A stretch of 64,000 bases of DNA from Sphingomonas sp. R647. Its GTDB lineage: Bacteria > Pseudomonadota > Alphaproteobacteria > Sphingomonadales > Sphingomonadaceae. Under the pieces are notes generated by a model. That model had not been told where the DNA came from and did no database searches. It worked only from the letters and a program-made list of their open reading frames with translations. The stretch is from NCBI RefSeq assembly GCF_020177055.1, contig NZ_JAIQXT010000004.1, positions 124,001 to 188,000 on the forward strand, given 5' to 3'. Position numbers and translations under genes: made by a program. The first letter of the stretch is position 1. Each line of letters starts with the position of its first letter. This document shows, piece after piece, positions 58,699 to 64,000 of the stretch.

Positions 58699-58929
58699 AT
58701 GATCGCGCCTCCCGAAATCACCCGCGTCACCACCGCCCGCGTCGCCTGTGACGGCGCGCATGCCGGAATCGCCGCCGCACTCGGCCATCCGCGCGTGTTT
58801 TTGCAGATCGACGAGCATGGTTATGTCGATTGCGGCTATTGCGACCGCCGCTTCGTGCTGATCGGCGGTCCCGCCGATCGCGCCGACCAGTCACAATTGC
58901 CCGACCACCCGGCTGGCGCGAGCGCCTGA
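58699..58929 (+). CDS. Zinc-finger CHCC domain protein (NDUFS6-like)
   Basis: This 76-residue protein has the zf-CHCC pattern VACDG, HPRVFL, then [10 protein letters not shown]. Alphaproteobacterial members are counterparts of the complex I accessory subunit NDUFS6. The ATG at 58699 is preferred. It precedes tldD by 18 bases. Confidence 0.88.
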   Translation: MIAPPEITRVTTARVACDGAHAGIAAALGHPRVFLQIDEHGYVDCGYCDRRFVLIGGPADRADQSQLPDHPAGASA

Positions 58930-58947
58930 TCCGCCTATATTGAGGGG

Positions 58948-60366
58948 ATGTACAGCGATCCCCGAGGTTTCCTCTACCGCGACGGCTTTGACGCCGACGC
59001 CGCGCAGCGCCTGACCGCATCGATCCTCGCCACGGCTGAGGATGGCGAGCTTTACCTGCAATACCGCAAGTCGGAGGCGTTCGGCTTCGACGACGGGCGA
59101 CTCAAGACCGCGTCCTACAACACCGATTCGGGCTTCGGCCTGCGCGCGGTGAGCGGGGAAACCACCGCCTTTGCCCATGCAAACGAGATCAGCGACGCCG
59201 CGATCCGTCGCGCGGGTGAGACGATGGCGCTGATCGACCCGGCGACCGGCCCCAAGGCTGCGGCCCCGGTCGGCACCAACCGCCACCTCTACACCGATGC
59301 CGACCCGCTCGATCTGGTCCCCTTCGCCGACAAGGTGAATCTGTGCCAGACGATCGACGCTGCTGCCCGCGCCCGCGATCCGCGCGTGGTGCAGGTTTCG
59401 GTCAGCCTGCTGGGATCGTGGAGCGTGGTCGAGGTCGTCCGTCCCGACGGCTTCATCGCCACCGACATCCGCCCGCTGGTGCGCCTCAACGTGTCGATCG
59501 TGGTCGAAACCAACGGACGGCGAGAAACCGGCAGCTTCGGCACCGGCGGCCGCGCGCTCTATGACCGGTTGATGCAGCCGGAGACCTGGAACCGCGCGAT
59601 CGATGAGGCGCTGGCGCAGGCGCTCGTCAATCTCGACGCGGTCGATGCCCCGGCCGGCGAGATGACCGTGCTGCTTGGCCCGGGCTGGCCCGGCATCCTG
59701 CTGCACGAGGCGATCGGCCATGGCCTCGAGGGCGATTTCAACCGCAAGGGCACCAGCGCCTTTTCCGGCCGCATCGGTGAGCGGGTCGCGGCGCCCGGCG
59801 TTACCGTGGTCGATGACGGGTCGATCACCGACCGCCGCGGGTCGCTGTCGATCGACGACGAAGGCACGCCGACGCGCGAAACGGTGCTGATCGAAGACGG
59901 CATCCTGCGCGGCTATATGCAGGATCGCATGAACGCGCGGCTGATGGGCGTCGAACCGACCGGCAATGGCCGCCGCGAATCGTTTCAGCACGCCCCGATG
60001 CCACGCATGACCAACACCTTCATGCGCGGCGGCCAGGACGATCCCGCCGAGCTCCTGAGCCGGGTGAAGAAGGGCATCTTCGCTAAGAGCTTTGGCGGCG
60101 GTCAGGTGGACATCGTGTCGGGCAAGTTCGTCTTCTCCTGCACCGAGGCTTACAAGATCGAGAACGGCAAACTCGGCGCCCCGATCAAGGGCGCGACGCT
60201 GATCGGCGACGGTCCGACCAGCCTGACCCGGGTGATCGGGATCGGCAATGATTTCGCGCTCGATGAGGGCATCGGCATGTGCGGCAAGGGCGGGCAGTCC
60301 GTTCCTGCCGGCGTCGGTCAGCCTACGCTGTTGCTCGACGGACTGACCGTTGGCGGGACGGCTTAA
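58948..60366 (+). CDS. tldD: Metalloprotease subunit TldD
   Basis: This 472-residue protein of the TldD/PmbA family has the zinc motif HEAIGH at 253-258 in LLHEAIGHGLEGDFNRKG. It also has TYRKSEAFG-like strands near the start and FMRGGQDDPAELL near 350. TldD partners PmbA/TldE in maturing or degrading short peptides; no tldE is in the window. Its TAA shares TTAA (60363-60366) with the convergent HAD gene. Confidence 0.95.
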   Translation: MYSDPRGFLYRDGFDADAAQRLTASILATAEDGELYLQYRKSEAFGFDDGRLKTASYNTDSGFGLRAVSGETTAFAHANEISDAAIRRAGETMALIDPATGPKAAAPVGTNRHLYTDADPLDLVPFADKVNLCQTIDAAARARDPRVVQVSVSLLGSWSVVEVVRPDGFIATDIRPLVRLNVSIVVETNGRRETGSFGTGGRALYDRLMQPETWNRAIDEALAQALVNLDAVDAPAGEMTVLLGPGWPGILLHEAIGHGLEGDFNRKGTSAFSGRIGERVAAPGVTVVDDGSITDRRGSLSIDDEGTPTRETVLIEDGILRGYMQDRMNARLMGVEPTGNGRRESFQHAPMPRMTNTFMRGGQDDPAELLSRVKKGIFAKSFGGGQVDIVSGKFVFSCTEAYKIENGKLGAPIKGATLIGDGPTSLTRVIGIGNDFALDEGIGMCGKGGQSVPAGVGQPTLLLDGLTVGGTA

Positions 60367-61037
60367 GCCAGCAGTCGCGCGACTTCGGTGAAATCGTGCG
60401 CGATGTCGTTTACACCCAGCGCGCGCAGGCGGCTGGCGTGGTCCGGCCCGCAGTGATTGCCCGCGCACAGGCCGATGACATGCGCGCCGGACGCCACCGC
60501 CCCGGTCGCTCCCACGGGTGAATCCTCAAGGATCGCGCAGCGCTCGATCGGCACACCCAGATGCGCGGCAACATGAAGGTAGATGTCGGGCGCCGGCTTG
60601 CCGCGCGCGACATGCTCGCGCCCGCTGAAGATCCGGCCGTCAAACACATCGCGGATGCCGAGATGGTCGAGATGCGTCCCGATCCAGTGGCTGTTGCTCG
60701 ACGAGGCAATGGCGCGCGGCAGATCGTCGGGCAGTGCGCGGACGAAGGCGATGGCACCCGCGACCTCCGCCACCCCTTCAGCGAGCACGCGGCGATTCTC
60801 CGCCTCACGCGCGGCGTGGAAATCCTCGGGCAGGGTGCGCCCGATCCAGCTTTCGATCGCATCGATGAACTCGCGGCCCGCCAGCCCCATGAAGTTGGCC
60901 ATCGACTCGTCGGCGCTGGTCGGGTGGCCGATGCCGGTCAGATAATCGGCAATGTGCCGGTTGCCCTCGAACTCGCTCTCCAGCAACACGCCGTCAAAAT
61001 CGAAGATCAGCGCATCGAAACGGACCGACAGACTCAT
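60363..61037 (-). CDS. HAD-family phosphatase (beta-phosphoglucomutase-like)
   Basis: This 224-residue HAD-IA hydrolase has the nucleophile motif FDFDGVLLESE (Asp13, Asp15), the Ser of IASSSNSHWIG, the Lys in ARGKPAPDIYLH, and acidic motif LEDSPVGATGAVASGAHVIG. A C1-type helical cap lies between. Substrate unknown. Its ATG overlaps the YggS stop (ATGA). Confidence 0.92.
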   Translation of the reverse strand: MSLSVRFDALIFDFDGVLLESEFEGNRHIADYLTGIGHPTSADESMANFMGLAGREFIDAIESWIGRTLPEDFHAAREAENRRVLAEGVAEVAGAIAFVRALPDDLPRAIASSSNSHWIGTHLDHLGIRDVFDGRIFSGREHVARGKPAPDIYLHVAAHLGVPIERCAILEDSPVGATGAVASGAHVIGLCAGNHCGPDHASRLRALGVNDIAHDFTEVARLLA

Positions 61038-61702
61038 GCGCGCGCTCCGAACAACGCCGTGCCGATGCGGACATGCGTTGCGCCGATCGTGACCGCGACC
61101 TCGAAATCGTCCGACATGCCGATGCTAAGGGCCTCCAGTCCCGCCTCGCGCGCCAGCTTCGCCAACAGCGCGAAATAGGGTGCCGAATCGACCTCAAACG
61201 GCGGCACCGCCATCAGCCCGGCAAGCGGCAGGCCCGCCGCACGCGCCTCAGCCAGCAGCGCCGGCAGATCGGCGACCGCCACCCCGCCCTTTTGCGGCTC
61301 GTCCCCGATATTGACCTGGATGAAGCAATCGGGGCGCTTGCCGCTCTCCGCCATCGCCTTTGCCAACGCAGCAACCAGCGAGAGCCGATCCACCGAATGG
61401 ATCGCATCGAACAGCGCAACCGCGTCAGCAGCCTTGTTCGACTGAAGCTGGCCGACAAGGTGCAGTCGGATATCGGGATGTGCGGCGCGCAGCTCTGGCC
61501 ATTTGCCCGCCGCCTCCTGCACCCGATTCTCACCGAACACGCGCTGGCCAGCGTCGATCAGCGGCTGAATCGCTGCGGCGTCCTGCGTCTTGGAGACCGC
61601 GATCAGCGTGACGTCATCGGCACGGCGGTCCGCAGTGGACGCAGCGCGGGCGATGCGGGCGTGGATATCGGCGAGGCGGGAGGAAGCGGTTTCGGCTGAC
61701 AT
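61034..61702 (-). CDS. YggS-type PLP-binding protein (PLP homeostasis)
   Basis: This 222-residue TIM-barrel protein of the alanine-racemase fold binds PLP through Lys38 in IAVSKTQD. It has VFGENRVQEA near 64, LHLVGQLQSNKA near 87, and SIGMSDDFEVAVTIGATHVRIG near the end. It helps balance free PLP and has no catalytic activity known. The start at ATG 61702 is preferred. It is divergent from the ThiE-like gene. Confidence 0.94.
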   Translation of the reverse strand: MSAETASSRLADIHARIARAASTADRRADDVTLIAVSKTQDAAAIQPLIDAGQRVFGENRVQEAAGKWPELRAAHPDIRLHLVGQLQSNKAADAVALFDAIHSVDRLSLVAALAKAMAESGKRPDCFIQVNIGDEPQKGGVAVADLPALLAEARAAGLPLAGLMAVPPFEVDSAPYFALLAKLAREAGLEALSIGMSDDFEVAVTIGATHVRIGTALFGARA

Positions 61703-61724
61703 AAGCCGCGCTATAGGTGGCACG

Positions 61725-62249
61725 ATGCCGCGCCGCCACCCCCGCCCCTCCGCTTTGCCGCGCCGCTGGCTGATGACCGACGAGCGGTTGGGTGATGCGC
61801 TGTGGTCCGCGATCGACGCATTGCCGCGCGGATCGGGCATTATCTTCCGGCATTACGCCACGGCGGCCAAGGCGCGGCACGCGCTGTTCGTGCGGGTGCG
61901 TAGCGCCGCGCGGCGACGGGGGCTGGTGCTGGTGGTGGCCGGGCCGCCGGTCGGTCGCGGTCCGATGCTCCGCCACGGCCGGCAGCGGGACGCGCTGACC
62001 GCCCCGGTCCATTCGCGAACCGAAGCGATTGCGGCAGTACGAATGGGCGCGGCACTGCTGTTCGTTTCGCCGGCCTACCCCACCCGCTCCCACCCCGGCG
62101 CACCAGCACTTGGTCCGGTGCGGTTCGGGTTGATGATCCGGGGTCTAAAGGCGCCGGTCATCGCACTGGGCGGAATGGACGAACGCCGCTGGCGCGCGTT
62201 GAGCCGCTTCGGCGTGCATGGATGGGCTGGAATCGACGCCTGGGCTTAG
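61725..62249 (+). CDS. Thiamine phosphate synthase-like protein (ThiE/TenI family, short)
   Basis: This 174-residue protein has a TIM-barrel pattern of the ThiE/TenI family: LMTDERLGDALWSAIDALP near the start, SRTEAIAAVRMGAALLFVSP near 97, and VIALGGMDERRWRALSRFG near 145. It is shorter than a full ThiE (about 210 residues) and lacks a clear GQxD motif, so it may not be a functional synthase; a TenI-like role is possible. No other thiamine genes are adjacent. Confidence 0.8.
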   Translation: MPRRHPRPSALPRRWLMTDERLGDALWSAIDALPRGSGIIFRHYATAAKARHALFVRVRSAARRRGLVLVVAGPPVGRGPMLRHGRQRDALTAPVHSRTEAIAAVRMGAALLFVSPAYPTRSHPGAPALGPVRFGLMIRGLKAPVIALGGMDERRWRALSRFGVHGWAGIDAWA

Positions 62250-62263
62250 CCGGGCGTCACCGA

Positions 62264-62983
62264 TCAGAAGCGGATTGCGGTCCCGACATAGACGGCCTGG
62301 CTGTCACGCCGGTCGTCCTTCAGCTGAGGAAGGCGATCCTTCTCACTGGTGTAGCGAACGCCCGCGGTCACAGCGAGGTTGCGGGTGATCGAATAGGCAC
62401 CGCCCACATCGAGCGAATAATTCGGATCGACCGTCAGCAGGCGCGGACCACGCTCGGTCGGCGTCTCGCTGGTCGCCTTGATCCGGCCCGAAGCGCGCTT
62501 GCCGGTATAGCTCGCGCCAAGATCCATTTTCTGACTGCTGCCCGGCTGACCCGCCAGGTCCAGCTTGGCAAGATCGCCCGAGATCGCAAAGCGCTTCCAG
62601 CCAACCGACACGCCCAGATTATAGGCGATCGGCTGCAACGTCACCGAAGCGGGAGCCGCCGCGCCACGATCGGCAACTGCGGCCGACGGACGTGCGGTGC
62701 GTGCGCGGACCGCGACGGTCACGCTGCGATTGCTGGTACCGCGCGTGTCAGCGGGGGTGAAGCGAAAGCCGCTGCCCGAAAGACCGCTGCGCGCCAGTGC
62801 CGCCGCGAGTCGCGGGTCGGCCGATGCCGGCGTAAAGGTGCCGATTCCGGCGATCGGGGCGGCCCGCTGTGCCACAGCGCGCTGCGGCGTCCCGGTCTGT
62901 GCGAGAAGCGCCGGCGCGGCAACGAATCCGGCGACGCCCAGCGTCCCCAGTCCCAAGCCAGCGATGATCCGACGAATACGCAT
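62264..62983 (-). CDS. Hypothetical secreted protein with an outer-membrane beta-barrel-like C-terminus
   Basis: This 239-residue protein has a signal peptide (about 1-30, IIAGLGLGTLGVAGFVAAPALLA). After a Thr/Ala-rich middle come amphipathic strands with alternating residues, ending VGTAIRF with a C-terminal Phe, as in outer-membrane beta-barrels. I do not recognise the family. The start is ATG 62983, with AAGGGG upstream. Confidence 0.75.
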   Translation of the reverse strand: MRIRRIIAGLGLGTLGVAGFVAAPALLAQTGTPQRAVAQRAAPIAGIGTFTPASADPRLAAALARSGLSGSGFRFTPADTRGTSNRSVTVAVRARTARPSAAVADRGAAAPASVTLQPIAYNLGVSVGWKRFAISGDLAKLDLAGQPGSSQKMDLGASYTGKRASGRIKATSETPTERGPRLLTVDPNYSLDVGGAYSITRNLAVTAGVRYTSEKDRLPQLKDDRRDSQAVYVGTAIRF

Positions 62984-63072
62984 CAAAACCCCTTACTCGA
63001 TCAGGGCACTACCATGATTCGGCGCGGTTGTTCCACTGGGCGGAATCCGATTTCGGCGCAGGTGTTGCACAA

Positions 63073-63102
63073 GACGCACAGCTTGGGGGCCGGACGCACA
63101 GC
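63073..63102. repeat. Short direct repeat GACGCACAGC, 20 bp apart
   Basis: GACGCACAGC occurs at 63073-63082 and 63093-63102, spaced by 20 bases from start to start (about two helical turns). It lies in the divergent region between the beta-barrel-like gene and the DUF3576 gene and could be a pair of regulator half-sites. This is suggestive only. Confidence 0.4.
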
Positions 63103-63128
63103 GGCTTGCGCTTGCGGCGCGCGCCCCA

Positions 63129-63142
63129 GCATCTATAGATGC
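63129..63142. promoter_or_regulatory. Perfect 14-bp palindrome upstream of DUF3576-leuS
   Basis: GCATCTATAGATGC is a perfect palindrome 37 bases before the DUF3576 start. It is a possible operator; no regulator gene is nearby. Confidence 0.45.
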
Positions 63143-63179
63143 ACACAAACCCGATGAGACTACCCATAGGATGATGCCG

Positions 63180-63617
63180 ATGAACCGCCAGTTGCGCACC
63201 GCGATCCTGGGCAGCGTTGCCCTTACCCTCGCCGCGTGCGGCGGCGGCGGCGATCGCCCGCGCGCCGACCTTGCCGCTTCGAAAGTGACGACGATCGGCG
63301 TCAACGCCTATCTGTGGCGCGCCGCGCTCGACACGGTGTCGTTTGCGCCGATTGCCCAGACCGATTCCAACGGCGGCGTGATCGTCACCGACTGGCACGT
63401 AAACCCCAACCTCACGACCGAGCGGGTGAAGATCACCGTCGCGATCCTTGACCAGGATCTGCGCGCCGACGCGCTGCGCGTCAGCGTTCAGCGTCAGCAG
63501 AATCGCGGTGGCCAGTGGGTCGACGCGCCAGTCGAGGCGGCAACGGTCCAGAAGCTTGAGGATATCATCCTGACGAAGGCGCGCGACCTGCGCCGCGCCG
63601 CGATCGTGGGGAACTAA
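63180..63617 (+). CDS. DUF3576 lipoprotein
   Basis: This 145-residue protein has a lipoprotein signal peptide (LAAC lipobox). Its DUF3576 core has IGVNAYLWRAALDTVSFAPI, then GGVIVTDWHVNP and DLRADALRVSVQRQ. This family is typical of alphaproteobacteria and commonly lies next to leuS. Three in-frame ATGs (63171, 63174, 63180) are possible; AGGA at 63168-63171 favours 63180. Function is unknown. Confidence 0.88.
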   Translation: MNRQLRTAILGSVALTLAACGGGGDRPRADLAASKVTTIGVNAYLWRAALDTVSFAPIAQTDSNGGVIVTDWHVNPNLTTERVKITVAILDQDLRADALRVSVQRQQNRGGQWVDAPVEAATVQKLEDIILTKARDLRRAAIVGN

Positions 63618-63636
63618 AAGCCGTCGTTTAGTTAGC

Positions 63637-63706
63637 GGCACCGGCCTGCTCCTCGACCCGGCGACAGCCTTGCGGACCCGGGTGCGGGAGCGAACCGGCG
63701 TCGAGC
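63637..63706. repeat. Decayed copy of the long-hairpin repeat (copy 5)
   Basis: GGCACCGGCCTGCTCC on the left and GGGAGCGAACCGGCGTC on the right pair imperfectly around ACCCGG/CCCGGGT. It is a degraded relative of the family at 18249, starting 20 bases after the DUF3576 stop and ending before the leuS ribosome-binding site. The conserved loop is lost. Confidence 0.6.
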
Positions 63707-63719
63707 CTGAGGAAATACC

Positions 63720-64000
63720 ATGTCGCGGTTCAACGCGCTGAAAGCCGATTCCGCGTGGCAGAAGGTCTGGGAAGAGCGCCAGACCTTCGCCGCGGACGAT
63801 CACTCGCCCAAGCCCAAATCCTATGTGCTTGAGATGTTTCCCTATCCATCGGGGCGCATCCATATGGGGCACGTCCGCAACTATACGATGGGCGACGTCC
63901 TGACGCGCTATCGGCGGATGAAGGGCATGGAAGTGCTCCACCCGATGGGGTGGGACGCATTCGGCATGCCGGCCGAAAATGCCGCGATGGAAAAGAAGGT
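63720..64000 (+). CDS. leuS: Leucyl-tRNA synthetase, N-terminal part (runs off the window)
   Basis: The first 93 codons of a class I synthetase are present: [20 protein letters not shown] carries the HMGH form of the HIGH motif, followed by [26 protein letters not shown] precedes the ATG at 63720. The rest lies beyond the window. Confidence 0.97.
   Translation, partial: MSRFNALKADSAWQKVWEERQTFAADDHSPKPKSYVLEMFPYPSGRIHMGHVRNYTMGDVLTRYRRMKGMEVLHPMGWDAFGMPAENAAMEKK

Overview
The window is high-GC DNA (roughly two thirds G+C), densely packed with short intergenic gaps. Its gene content points to a sphingomonad alphaproteobacterium (Sphingomonas or a close relative). The main pointers are the alphaproteobacterial families DUF1489, DUF1674, DUF3576 and CHCC zinc finger, an alphaproteobacterial-type SerC, a membrane-anchored class I cytochrome c, and frequent GTG/TTG starts. 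This placement is inferred from protein character, not from a database search. Nearly everything is core chromosome. I see no transposase, integrase, prophage, CRISPR array, tRNA or rRNA.

Layout. 1-10 kb: the start of an AsmA-like gene (minus), then rpmI-rplT with a terminator, a J-domain-like membrane protein, a LysE exporter, pheS-pheT, a hypothetical, an SDR, an aldose-epimerase-like gene and prfC. 10-18 kb: pheA facing a cytochrome c gene, a LOG-family enzyme, an extensin-like lipoprotein, rnk, then serC-serA-hisZ behind a structured leader. 18-25 kb: a GNAT gene, a TTG-started secreted protein, recQ, a TIGR01244 phosphatase-like gene, a membrane-anchored hypothetical, and a two-gene oxidase unit (sterol-desaturase-like plus GMC oxidoreductase) behind a perfect palindrome. 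25-34 kb: glnK-amtB under a consensus sigma-54 promoter, xth-ribA, lolA, a cyclophilin, mgtE, DUF1489, and msrA with a coupled 38-residue ORF. 34-43 kb: an aminotransferase, a pabB-pabC fusion, a metallo-hydrolase, an ArsR/SRPBCC pair with promoter and operator, tsaD-gpsA-DUF1697, a second AsmA protein and DUF1674. 43-50 kb: htpX, an RsmB-type methyltransferase, rpe, heparinase II/III, purH and a flippase. 50-64 kb: polA, a class A beta-lactamase-like protein, nadB, an esterase, a lone ABC ATPase, an AT-richer small secreted protein, a CHCC zinc-finger protein, tldD, HAD, YggS, a ThiE-like protein, a beta-barrel protein, DUF3576 and the start of leuS.

Functionally this is housekeeping: translation (rpmI, rplT, pheST, prfC, leuS, tsaD, RsmB), amino-acid and cofactor synthesis (pheA, serCA, hisZ, pabBC, ribA, nadB), DNA repair (recQ, xth, polA), nitrogen sensing and uptake (glnK-amtB), and envelope biogenesis (lolA, AsmA, flippase). 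No new multi-gene system stands out. The strongest unexplained signal is a dispersed family of near-perfect long hairpins with a conserved asymmetric 16-nt loop. Four good copies and one decayed copy each begin about 16-25 nt after a stop codon. Other leads are the palindrome-controlled desaturase/GMC unit, a class A beta-lactamase fold with ExxLQ and an omega-loop insertion, a degenerate RibB-like half fused to RibA, the msrA-coupled small ORF, and a compositionally foreign small secreted protein.
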